Below are positions 35,347 to 43,584 of a stretch of 64,000 nucleotides of DNA, one piece after another. The stretch comes from RHLJ01 sp965242845 (lineage in GTDB: Bacteria > Bacteroidota > Rhodothermia > Balneolales > Balneolaceae). Position 1 is the first letter of the stretch; each line of letters opens with the position of its first letter. The DNA lies in contig CBDETC010000003.1 of assembly GCA_965242845.1 (NCBI GenBank), forward strand, positions 248,001-312,000, given 5' to 3'. The position numbers were made by a program, and so were the translations under genes. The notes under the pieces were generated by a model that saw only the letters and a list, made by a program, of their open reading frames with translations, ran no database searches and was not told the DNA's origin.

Positions 35347-36249
35347 TTAAAAGTCTTTGTAGCTGATAAGCATTGAATGCTTCTGTGTATTTATATCGAA
35401 TAGAAAAATTTCTCCGCCTTTTTCCGTCGATATTCCATAGGCGATTTTTTGACCCGAAGGATGCCAGCTTGCATTACCACTATCCGAAGTGCTAATAATA
35501 GTTTTCTGATTAGAGCCATCAACATTGATCAGGCGAAGCTCAAATGTGTTAGTTTCCCAATCTCCATAGGTAAAAAGGATTTCTTTTCCATCAGGAGACC
35601 ATTGTGGATACCAATCGCTTAATTCATTATCGGTTAGCTGAATGGGTTCCATATCTTTTATACTCATCAGGTAGATATCGTCATCGCCATCCATATCAGA
35701 AACAAAAGCAATTAGGTTGCCATCGGGACTCCAAACAGCTCCGGATTCGGAAAAAGAGTTCTTAGTTAGGCGAGTGATTTCCTTTGAGTTCAGATCGTAA
35801 GCATATAATTCGCCTTTTTTGTGATCACGATCTGACTGGAAGTAAATACTATTCGATTCTCTACTCCAAAATGGGCTGCTATCTCTTCCAGCGTGATTGG
35901 AAATATTTGTTTGCTTACCTGATTTCAGGTCAATCATATAAATCTCATCATTTCCATCCCGATAAGATTTAATGGCTAAGTGTGTTCCATTCGGAGACCA
36001 TGCTACATCGGCATCGAAAGAGGTATTTGCAGTGTGTCGCACTATTTCATTTTCCTTTAATAGCACGGTATATATCTCGAAATTGATTGGATTATCATTT
36101 TCATCACCAATGCTGTTATTCATAAAAGCGATGGAGGTACCATCGGGAGACCAAACAGGATGCGTACTTTGCGGCTGCGCGCTAATAACGGTAGAGATGA
36201 CCAGGTTCATCATCATGAAAACTAATGTCTCACGTAAGTTATCTAACAT
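35347..36249 (-). CDS. TolB-like PD40 beta-propeller protein, secreted
   Basis: 300 residues. An N-terminal hydrophobic signal (LVFMMMNLVISTVISAQ) is followed by six PD40/TolB-type blades with the repeated core HPVWSPDGTSIAF, DVAWSPNGTHLAI, SPFWSRESNSIYF, GAVWSPDGNLIAF, YPQWSPDGKEILF and NASWHPSGQKIAY. Likely periplasmic and protein-binding. It is the first gene of the run that continues into the sulfur genes (15-base gap), but a functional link to sulfur is only positional. Confidence 0.86.
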   Translation of the reverse strand: MLDNLRETLVFMMMNLVISTVISAQPQSTHPVWSPDGTSIAFMNNSIGDENDNPINFEIYTVLLKENEIVRHTANTSFDADVAWSPNGTHLAIKSYRDGNDEIYMIDLKSGKQTNISNHAGRDSSPFWSRESNSIYFQSDRDHKKGELYAYDLNSKEITRLTKNSFSESGAVWSPDGNLIAFVSDMDGDDDIYLMSIKDMEPIQLTDNELSDWYPQWSPDGKEILFTYGDWETNTFELRLINVDGSNQKTIISTSDSGNASWHPSGQKIAYGISTEKGGEIFLFDINTQKHSMLISYKDF

Positions 36250-36415
36250 GTGAAAACGACTATTTTTATTTCGCCACTAGTTACGAATCCCGAAATTATT
36301 ATGTTCTTTTTTAGAAGTACGAATGCGTCTATACGAACATCTAGTGCTTCATTGTATCCAACATATGGTGATATTAAGCGTAGATTGTTCGCGATAACGT
36401 GATATTGAATAAAGT

Positions 36416-37798
36416 GTGAGTTTGATAAAGAAATCATCGATCAAAATGTTGACCAGGGTTTTGCCGGCTCTGGTGTTTTTTTTCATTTCGCTTTCAATAG
36501 CAGGATACATTTATGATGTTAACAAAGAAGGAAGTGGAGTGTATTATTGCCCACCTTGCGGGTGCTCAGGCGATGATCATGAGCATGAAGAAGGAGAGTC
36601 TTGCGAGTTTTGCAATATGCCGGTTATAGAAGGGAACTCGGGCTTCTTGGCACCTTTGGAAAATATACTGGCTGAAAAATATAGAGGAGGAGGGAAGCAC
36701 GCCGAGGTTTATTCCCGAATCATTTACCCAACTCTTTTTGGAGGCATTTTTCTGGGAGTGATCTCAGTTTTCTTTTTCAGGAAAAAGTCGATAGAACTTT
36801 TTCTTGCCCTATTTATCCTGGTTTGGTCTCTCTTTGGATTGAAGTTTCAAATGTATGGGACTGGGTACGGGCTTTCGATGGACATAGGTACTGCTTTTGT
36901 TCCTATTTCATTTCTACTCTTCCTTGGGCCACTTTTATACTTTCACTCCAGAAACCTAATTCACGATAATTTCTCGTTTCAAAGGAAAGACTGGCTTCAT
37001 TTTCTTCCCGGCACAATTCTATTTGTATACTATTTGGTGATGTACCTAATGCCCCCTGAAATTCGATCTGGGCATTTACATACCGATTTCGATCCTTATC
37101 TGGTGATCCTGGAACAATTTCTAGGCGTAGTTTCTATTGTTGGTTATTTGCTGTTTTCTGTAAAAGAAATCAAGGAGCTAAACGGAAATTCAGAACGAAA
37201 AAAAGCAGAAGTTAAATGGCTGACAAAGTTCTACTACTTGACCTATGCACTCATTTTTATGTGGTTGATAAACCTAACCGTTAATGGAGTTTTCTTTGAA
37301 TTCAAATCAGCAACGATAACTTATTTTTCGTTGTGGGTAGCTTTATGCGTTTATATGTATTGGATAGGAGTGGAAGTATTTCGAAATGAGAAAGTACTGA
37401 TCCTCAAAAACTTCAATGCCAGGAAGGTAGATAACTCAGAGTTAAGTGACTTTAAGCAGAAGATTCATGAAATAATGGAGAGCAAAAAACCTTTTACTGA
37501 TCCCAATCTTACGTTAAGAAAATTAGCAGAGCACCTGGAGATGAAGCCTAAACAGTTAAGTGGATTAATAAACGCCTCATTTCAGAAAAATTTCTATGCC
37601 TATGTAAATGAATATCGGCTAGAAGAAGTAAAACAATTACTGATCGATAAAGATATGGGGCATTTAACCATAGTGGCTATAGCCGAAAAAGCCGGGTTCA
37701 ATTCAAAGTCTACGTTCAATTCTTTATTCAAGAAAGAAGTAGGGATGACTCCCAAAGAGTACAAATCACAAAAGGAAAAAAGTAATGGAAGACCATAG
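36416..37798 (+). CDS. Membrane-bound AraC-family regulator with Cys/His-rich metal-binding-like segment
   Basis: 460 residues from GTG 36416 (ATG 36446 is an alternative). One N-terminal helix (PALVFFFISLSIAGYIY) is followed by a Cys/His-rich stretch with CPPCGC (C45, C48, C50), HEHEEGES (H55, H57) and CEFCNMPV (C63, C66), which resembles the HMBD/YHS-type Cys...CPxCGM fold. Then come about six membrane helices and a C-terminal AraC DNA-binding domain with NLTLRKLAEHLEM and IAEKAGFNSKSTF. It probably senses a metal or sulfur signal outside the membrane. It is divergent from the PD40/sulfur operon. Confidence 0.86.
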   Translation: MSLIKKSSIKMLTRVLPALVFFFISLSIAGYIYDVNKEGSGVYYCPPCGCSGDDHEHEEGESCEFCNMPVIEGNSGFLAPLENILAEKYRGGGKHAEVYSRIIYPTLFGGIFLGVISVFFFRKKSIELFLALFILVWSLFGLKFQMYGTGYGLSMDIGTAFVPISFLLFLGPLLYFHSRNLIHDNFSFQRKDWLHFLPGTILFVYYLVMYLMPPEIRSGHLHTDFDPYLVILEQFLGVVSIVGYLLFSVKEIKELNGNSERKKAEVKWLTKFYYLTYALIFMWLINLTVNGVFFEFKSATITYFSLWVALCVYMYWIGVEVFRNEKVLILKNFNARKVDNSELSDFKQKIHEIMESKKPFTDPNLTLRKLAEHLEMKPKQLSGLINASFQKNFYAYVNEYRLEEVKQLLIDKDMGHLTIVAIAEKAGFNSKSTFNSLFKKEVGMTPKEYKSQKEKSNGRP

Positions 37799-37802
37799 GC
37801 CG

Positions 37803-40085
37803 TTACAATCTCCAGACATAACCTGCTTTAAAGAAAAATGTTCTATCCGTCTGGGTTAAATCGTAATTGGTAAAATCCTGTTCTTCAAAACCGAAGTAAT
37901 TATCCGAGTATCCAAGGAAGAGGACCGATTGAGGGTTTAATTTGTAGGATAACAACCACTGGGTAAACAGGTTTTTATTATTTCGGTTCACCGTGCTTGT
38001 ATAAAGATTTGGGTCTCTTGACGTATCCCGGAATTGAATGATCGATCGTATAAAAAATCTTGGAGTGAAATTATATCTGATTTTAGCATCCAGAACATTA
38101 GCTCTGAATAGGCGTGAATTATCTTTGTCGAAGGTTACACTGGTAAAGTCGTACTCCATTTCTAAGCGTTTGCCTACTCTGAAATCAATCCAGGGCGAAA
38201 AGCGCTGTTGCAAACCTGTTCCGCCATTTGAGAAATCAACTTGGTCGCGAATGTCATAATTCATACCAAACTGAACAGTGCCGCTGGGTGTCATCTCCAG
38301 ATAAGTGCCTAGCAATGAGCCAAGGTCATAGGTAGTATCTCCGGATCTTGCATTCCGACCAATACCCGGGTAATAAATGATGTATCCATTTATCTGATGA
38401 GGCCCGAGGTAGGAAACCACTCCGTAGGTGCCGGAATTATTGATATTCCCATCAAAATCTTCAAACTGGAATGCCCCAACAGTAAAATAAAATCGGGTAA
38501 ACCAGTTTTGCCCGTCAGACCAGATTTTTCTCCTGAACCATCCATCCAGCCCCCTAATATTTACCTGGGGCATAAACCCTGCATCGGCCCTGAAATTTCT
38601 GTTTCTATTGAAGTAGGAGAAGCCTCCCTGCCAGTTCCGTGTGTTATAGTCTCCGAAAATGACCAGGGATTGCCCTGAAAAACTTTCCGTTGGCTGATTA
38701 AATGATTGAGCTATTGAGTCTGGGTAATCAGTTTGAGAATATAAATACTGGGTTCTGATATTCAGTGCCGGTATTGGTCGGAAAGTAGCATCTATCCCAT
38801 TCACGAAGTTTCCATAATCCTCCGTAAACCGTGCGGTCGAAACGCCTCCTACATTAACGTTGTCATTAATATTGATTTTGTACCGGCCGGCCAGGGTATA
38901 GGGATTTCCTGAAAAAGACCCAGATGAAGATCCTTCATTTCTTGGAAAGATCAGGTTATTTACATCATCCTGAGCTGCCAGGAACCCAATCTCATTCTTG
39001 CCAATTTTACCCGTGATTTTAGAGCCAAAGTTTGGGTTGCTTATCGATCGCGTAAAAACCACTTCCTGGGGAGAGCGGAATATTTCAGATCCTTCCAGAA
39101 AGAAAGGTCGTTTTTCCTGGAACCTGAGTGTGAATTGATTATTAATTGCCAGCTGAGCCGCATCAGCTTCCACCTGAGAGAAATCAGGATTGATGGTACT
39201 GTTCAAAATGATAGTATTAGTTAATCCAACTTTTACATCCAGGCCTAAATCAGGAGAAACGGTACCATTTGATAACTCTGGATCGGATATGGATTCTCTT
39301 ACATCAACCCTGTTTCCAGTTATTGTAGGAAGTATTTCGATATTTCTGGATGGTTTGATATCCTCAAAACCCGTTATCTCTTCAAACTGGCAAAGCTGAC
39401 AATTCAAATCCTGATCAATTTGATGTGACCTGACCTCAACCCTGTTTTTGCGTGGAATTATTCGCCAGGGGCTTATCCGCCATGTTTGTGCTTGTTGAGA
39501 AGCAGGGAATCGAATAGACTTAAAGGGTATGCTTGCTTCTACAACAAAACCGTTTTCTGTTATTCTAGCAGAGGCATTCCAGATAGCATCCCAGCCTCTG
39601 TCATATCCGTTTCCACCATTTAATACGAGGCCGTCTTCTTGTATTCCAGCCGCAGTAATTGTGAAATCATAAGCTGTTACATTGGTATTAAATGGGTCGA
39701 GGTAAATACCTACCCGATCATTTCCAAAAGCATTATCACGATCCGTTATGTATGCTCTGATATTTTCCGGGTTTTCATCCATAGCGTGAAATGAGAAATA
39801 GATATTCTCGTCATCATACATCATATAGAAGTAGGTTTTAACAGGAGCAGGGAGGTTGTTACCGGGGTTCACTTCATAAGTTAACTCCATCCTGGTAGCA
39901 TCAGCCCATTCACTGTCTTCAAAAATCCCATCAATCCGAATCGCTTTTTGGGTTTCCTTAATAATTGGCTTTTTCTCAACCTCAAATGAACTTTGCGCGA
40001 CCTCGTTTTGGTACGAAGTTCCCTGGGAAAAGGAGGGGTTTGTTGACAGAAATGTAAGGGCTGCAATTAAATAGAAGTTTCTCAT
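37803..40085 (-). CDS. DUF5916 outer-membrane protein with CBM9-like N-terminal domain
   Basis: 760 residues: signal peptide (NFYLIAALTFLSTNPSFS), a family-9 carbohydrate-binding-like domain (RIDGIFEDSEWADATRM, YDDENIYFSFHAMDENP, NDRVGIYLDPFN) and a long DUF5916 C-terminal beta-barrel ending in an aromatic residue context (FFFKAGYVWRL). The family is confined mainly to FCB bacteria and of unknown function; binding of glycan or a small ligand at the surface is inferred. It is convergent with the AraC gene (4 bases apart) . Confidence 0.85.
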   Translation of the reverse strand: MRNFYLIAALTFLSTNPSFSQGTSYQNEVAQSSFEVEKKPIIKETQKAIRIDGIFEDSEWADATRMELTYEVNPGNNLPAPVKTYFYMMYDDENIYFSFHAMDENPENIRAYITDRDNAFGNDRVGIYLDPFNTNVTAYDFTITAAGIQEDGLVLNGGNGYDRGWDAIWNASARITENGFVVEASIPFKSIRFPASQQAQTWRISPWRIIPRKNRVEVRSHQIDQDLNCQLCQFEEITGFEDIKPSRNIEILPTITGNRVDVRESISDPELSNGTVSPDLGLDVKVGLTNTIILNSTINPDFSQVEADAAQLAINNQFTLRFQEKRPFFLEGSEIFRSPQEVVFTRSISNPNFGSKITGKIGKNEIGFLAAQDDVNNLIFPRNEGSSSGSFSGNPYTLAGRYKININDNVNVGGVSTARFTEDYGNFVNGIDATFRPIPALNIRTQYLYSQTDYPDSIAQSFNQPTESFSGQSLVIFGDYNTRNWQGGFSYFNRNRNFRADAGFMPQVNIRGLDGWFRRKIWSDGQNWFTRFYFTVGAFQFEDFDGNINNSGTYGVVSYLGPHQINGYIIYYPGIGRNARSGDTTYDLGSLLGTYLEMTPSGTVQFGMNYDIRDQVDFSNGGTGLQQRFSPWIDFRVGKRLEMEYDFTSVTFDKDNSRLFRANVLDAKIRYNFTPRFFIRSIIQFRDTSRDPNLYTSTVNRNNKNLFTQWLLSYKLNPQSVLFLGYSDNYFGFEEQDFTNYDLTQTDRTFFFKAGYVWRL

Positions 40086-40213
40086 GGCGATGATTTTTTC
40101 CGAAAATCAACCACGCTCTGGAGAAAAGAAAAAAAAGCAGGTTCAGCTAGAAGGATATGAACAAGTGGTACTTTTTAGGGATGTGCAACTGGAAGGAAAT
40201 GGACGGTTGTTAA

Positions 40214-41062
40214 TCAAAAAAACTGCTTCAACAAAGCTTCTGCTTTGCCAATATATCCTCCTCCAAAAAGGTTCACGTGTACAAGTACCGGATACAGGTT
40301 GCAAAGTTTGAGTCGATCTTCATACCCTTTTTTTAAAGGGTATTCCTCATTGTACCCATTATAGAAATCCTGAGAAAAGCCTCCGAATAATTTAGTCATG
40401 GCAATGTCCATCTCACGATGACCAAAATAGACCGCTGGATCATAAATGCTGATTCTTCCATCAACGGTGAACATATAATTACCAGCCCATAAATCACCAT
40501 GAAGTAAAGCAGGCGGTTCATCCGGAAATACCACATAGGTGTAGTTCATCACACGTTCAAAAATGGAGGAGTATCGTTTAGGTAGTTTTCCAGAGTCGAT
40601 GGCAGTTTTTATCTGAGGTTCTAATCGCTCGCGCATAAAAAACTCCAGCCAGTCCGCATGGTATTTATTGGATTGTGGAAGTCTCCCGATATAGTTCGAA
40701 TCATCCAGTCCAAAAAGCTCGTTCGATTTGCGATGCATTTTAGCCAGCTGAACACCGAATTCGAAAGAGTTGCCCGTATTCGATTCCTCAATATACTCGA
40801 GGAGCAGAAAGGTATCCCCGAAGCCAATTACCTCAGGGATTTGAAGTTCTGAACCAGCTGAAGCCAGAAGCTCAAGTCCCAGAGCTTCTTTTTCAAACAT
40901 ATCGGCTGGAGTGTAAGTATTCCATTTCAGGAAATACCTTTCACCAGAATCCATTTCCAGTTTAACTGCCTGGTTTATATCTCCTCCATGCAAGGCTTCT
41001 TGTTCAACTACTTTCGAACCAGTAGCCTCTTGAATGGAAAACTGGATGGACTCAGGGATCAC
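40214..41062 (-). CDS. Fructosamine kinase-family protein (ketosamine-3-kinase)
   Basis: 282 residues. The family opens with a GGDINQAVKLEM substrate loop and the ATP-binding YFLKWNT; the catalytic Brenner motif is LLHGDLWAGNYMF, and the metal site is ISIYDPAVYFGHREMDIAMT. The kinase phosphorylates sugar-amine adducts, helping to remove glycated amines. It is the last gene of the run from the PTPase; the gap to fabF is 10 bases. Confidence 0.9.
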   Translation of the reverse strand: MIPESIQFSIQEATGSKVVEQEALHGGDINQAVKLEMDSGERYFLKWNTYTPADMFEKEALGLELLASAGSELQIPEVIGFGDTFLLLEYIEESNTGNSFEFGVQLAKMHRKSNELFGLDDSNYIGRLPQSNKYHADWLEFFMRERLEPQIKTAIDSGKLPKRYSSIFERVMNYTYVVFPDEPPALLHGDLWAGNYMFTVDGRISIYDPAVYFGHREMDIAMTKLFGGFSQDFYNGYNEEYPLKKGYEDRLKLCNLYPVLVHVNLFGGGYIGKAEALLKQFF

Positions 41063-41072
41063 TTACTTGAAC

Positions 41073-42311
41073 TTAGACCTTCCCAAAAACAACAATGGCG
41101 TTATGTCCGCCGAATCCAAAGGTGTTACTCATGGCATAGTTCACTTCCGCTTCTACAGGGTCTCCCGTTACAATATCCAGTCCTTCTGTTTCGGGATCCA
41201 TATTGTCTACGTTAATGGTAGGAGGGATAATGCCGTGCTGAATAGCCTTAATACTCGCAATGGCTTCCGCTGCGCCCGCTGCTCCAAGGAGGTGACCGGT
41301 CATTGATTTCGTGGAACTGATTTTAGGACTTGCCCCACTATCACCAATAACGGCTTTAATTGCTTTTAATTCGCTGATATCTCCAACCGGGGTAGAAGTA
41401 GCGTGTGCATTTATATATCCAACATCTGAGATCGAAATGCCAGCTTCTTCAAGGGCAAGTTTCATCGCTGTTTTAGCACCCAACCCTTCTGGGTGAGTAG
41501 CAGATAAATGATAAGCATCAGCGGTGCTAGCTGCTCCAAGAACTTCAGCAAGAATTGGAGCGCCTCTTTTTACAGCGTGATCATAGTCCTCAAGGATTAA
41601 TGCCCCAGCACCTTCACCCATTACAAAACCATCACGATCTACATCAAATGGTCTTGATGCAGCTTGCGGGTCATCATTCCTGGAAGAAAGAGCCCGCATA
41701 ATGGAAAAACCTCCCATAGCAGCCTGAGTGATTGCAGCTTCAGAGCCGCCCGAAACAATTACATCTGCTTTTCCTAAGCGGATGTAATTGAATGCATCCA
41801 TCATCGCTGAGTTTGAAGTGGCACATGCAGAAATCACAGTTTGATTAATCCCCATCAGTCCATGCTTAATTGAGATTATTCCAGACGCCATATTAGGAAT
41901 GGTTTTTACGATGAAATAAGGATTGAAACGGGGTTCACCACTGCCACGAGCATAATCGATTACTTCATTTTCGAAAGAGTCGAAGCCACCAACCCCAGTC
42001 CCCCAGATTACTCCAACACGGGTGCGATCCATTCCTTCAAAATCTAGGCCGGATTCATTAATTGCTTGTTGAGCAGCAGTTAGTGCATAAATAACATATG
42101 GGTCGTTTTTTCGGACTTCATTTCTATGAAGGAACTCCTGGGGATCAAAATCTTTTAGCTCACACGCAAAACGGGTTTTAAACTTTGAGGCATCCCATTT
42201 TGTAATAGGTCCTGCGCCACTTTTTCCGCTTTTCAGTGCTTCCCAGTAATCGTTTACATTATTTCCGATCGGAGTGACAGCTCCGAGACCTGTGATAACA
42301 ACTCGTTTCAT
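41073..42311 (-). CDS. fabF: 3-oxoacyl-ACP synthase II
   Basis: 412 residues. Thiolase-fold KAS II: RVVITGLGAVTPIGN, the nucleophile Cys in VISACATSNSAM, the two His residues in NAHATSTPVGD and STKSMTGHLLGAAGA, and a C-terminal SNTFGFGGHNA. It condenses malonyl-ACP with acyl-ACP in fatty-acid elongation. The 22-base gap upstream carries a TetR-type operator, so it is probably under the control of the neighbouring TetR protein. The Cys in CATSN is unusual only in the Thr after Ala (usually ACA). Confidence 0.95.
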   Translation of the reverse strand: MKRVVITGLGAVTPIGNNVNDYWEALKSGKSGAGPITKWDASKFKTRFACELKDFDPQEFLHRNEVRKNDPYVIYALTAAQQAINESGLDFEGMDRTRVGVIWGTGVGGFDSFENEVIDYARGSGEPRFNPYFIVKTIPNMASGIISIKHGLMGINQTVISACATSNSAMMDAFNYIRLGKADVIVSGGSEAAITQAAMGGFSIMRALSSRNDDPQAASRPFDVDRDGFVMGEGAGALILEDYDHAVKRGAPILAEVLGAASTADAYHLSATHPEGLGAKTAMKLALEEAGISISDVGYINAHATSTPVGDISELKAIKAVIGDSGASPKISSTKSMTGHLLGAAGAAEAIASIKAIQHGIIPPTINVDNMDPETEGLDIVTGDPVEAEVNYAMSNTFGFGGHNAIVVFGKV

Positions 42312-42313
42312 AA

Positions 42314-42335
42314 ATACTTATTAGTAGGTAAGTTT
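42314..42335. promoter_or_regulatory. TetR-type operator O1, between tetR stop and fabF start
   Basis: ATACTTATTA, then GT, then AGGTAAGTTT. The first half is identical to half-sites of O2/O3 upstream of tetR and the second half is a degenerate palindrome arm. It occupies the whole 22-base intergenic space before fabF. Confidence 0.6.
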
Positions 42336-42888
42336 AATTGATTATTTCTTTCAGGATAGAATTCTTGATGGCAGTGAAATCATTACTACCCGTTACCCGG
42401 GCAAGTTGAGTTCCTGCGCACATATTGGTTAGTATTTTTAATGCTTCAATGTTTGCTGGAGCACTAAAGGATAATGAGCCCTCTTCTTTACCCGTATCCA
42501 GGGTATTTGTGATCCATTCAAGTACTCCATTTGTGAAATTAGTTACTCGCTGCTGGATTCGTTCATCCATTGAGTTCCAGTCTGTTGCGAATGTTCCAAT
42601 AACACATAGTTTTCCACTAACCTGGATGGAAGCGTAGAAGTTCAAAAACATCTTTATTTGATCAGAGGCACTTCTGGGGGCAGCTTTTTCAGTAAATCTC
42701 TGGAAGCTGTCTTCATGCCACTCTACAACTGCTTCAGCCAAATCCGATTTGGAAGGGAAATGATAATGGACAGCTGCATTCTTTACGTTTAATTGTTTGG
42801 AGATATCAGCATAGCTAAATGCATTATAGCCGTTGCTTCTAATTAATTCGTCTCCAAGCTGGACGATAGTTTCTTTTGTTGAGCGCAT
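42334..42888 (-). CDS. TetR/AcrR-family transcriptional regulator
   Basis: 184 residues. The N-terminal helix-turn-helix is AFSYADISKQLNVKNAAVHYHFPSKSDLAEAV, written here in parts because of length; the rest is a helical ligand domain (TNFTNGVLEWITNTL, KEEGSLSFSAPANIEALKI). The C-terminal domain resembles TetR_C-type fatty-acid or drug sensors. Three near-identical palindromes flank the gene (42314, 42891 and 42913), the pattern expected for autoregulation and control of fabF. The effector is unknown; an acyl-CoA or acyl-ACP is plausible. Confidence 0.9.
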   Translation of the reverse strand: MRSTKETIVQLGDELIRSNGYNAFSYADISKQLNVKNAAVHYHFPSKSDLAEAVVEWHEDSFQRFTEKAAPRSASDQIKMFLNFYASIQVSGKLCVIGTFATDWNSMDERIQQRVTNFTNGVLEWITNTLDTGKEEGSLSFSAPANIEALKILTNMCAGTQLARVTGSNDFTAIKNSILKEIIN

Positions 42889-42890
42889 AT

Positions 42891-42934
42891 CTACTTATTA
42901 ATCGGTAAGAAGATACTTATTAACTAATAAGTAT
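42891..42934. promoter_or_regulatory. Tandem TetR-type operators O2 and O3 upstream of tetR
   Basis: O2 (42891-42912) is CTACTTATTA, AT, CGGTAAGAAG. O3 (42913-42934) is a perfect inverted repeat: ATACTTATTA, AC, TAATAAGTAT. They are adjacent and together fill the 46-base gap between the PTPase stop and the tetR start. A TetR dimer would cover 20-22 bases, the length of each. Confidence 0.7.
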
Positions 42935-43447
42935 TCAATCTTGTATTTCTGCCTTCAACTCATCAAGCAAGGCGACGCTGCTTCGTTCTAAGATTTGAAA
43001 AACATCCTCGAAACCTTGTGGGCCTCCGTAATAAGGATCGGGTACTTCCTTATTCCCAGGTTCTGGGTCAAAGTCTCTCATTAGAAACACCTTTTCGGTG
43101 AACCTATTCCTTCTATCCAGTTCCTTAATGTTTCGCAGGTTGGAAGAATCCATGGCCAGTATTAAATCAAATTCTTCAAGGTCTGCGTATTCAAACCTTC
43201 GTGCAATGGAAGGAAGGTTTACTCCATGGCTTGATGCAGTAGCACGACTTCTTGAATCTGCTCTTTCACCGGTATGATAGGCAGCGGTACCAGCAGAGTC
43301 GATATAGAAATATAATTCTAGTCCTGCTTCTTTCACCTTGTGTATGAAAATTCCTTCCGCAGTAGGGCTTCTACATATATTTCCAAGACACACAAAACTG
43401 ACTTTGTAGGGATTTTCTTTGGTAATAGGGCGTAGGTATGAACTCAT
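42935..43447 (-). CDS. Low-molecular-weight protein-tyrosine phosphatase
   Basis: 170 residues. The CX5R loop is VCLGNICRSP with catalytic Cys near residue 20, and the general acid Asp is in DPYYGGP. This class dephosphorylates phosphotyrosine (and some phosphoarginine) in the cytosol. It is probably the first gene of the operon with TetR, FabF and fructosamine kinase; operators O2/O3 begin next to its stop. The extra N-terminal ~14 residues are longer than usual but harmless. Confidence 0.92.
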   Translation of the reverse strand: MSSYLRPITKENPYKVSFVCLGNICRSPTAEGIFIHKVKEAGLELYFYIDSAGTAAYHTGERADSRSRATASSHGVNLPSIARRFEYADLEEFDLILAMDSSNLRNIKELDRRNRFTEKVFLMRDFDPEPGNKEVPDPYYGGPQGFEDVFQILERSSVALLDELKAEIQD

Positions 43448-43542
43448 AAATCGTAATTCGAAAGGAGAATTTAACTTGTGGAGTCTAAGTTAAGAAGCAT
43501 TTTTTTAAAATTTGAAATCAGAAGCTTTTCTTGAAGATTTCC

Positions 43543-43550
43543 TATATTTG
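43543..43550 (+). promoter_or_regulatory. Putative -7 promoter element (TATATTTG) for ileS
   Basis: TATATTTG matches TAnnTTTG exactly and lies 35 bases before the ileS ATG. No TTG at the usual 17-23-base distance is seen (nearest are 9 and 28), so this is a partial match. Confidence 0.4.
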
Positions 43551-43584
43551 GGGCTTACAATGATTCGCTTGATTTAAGCACTCT

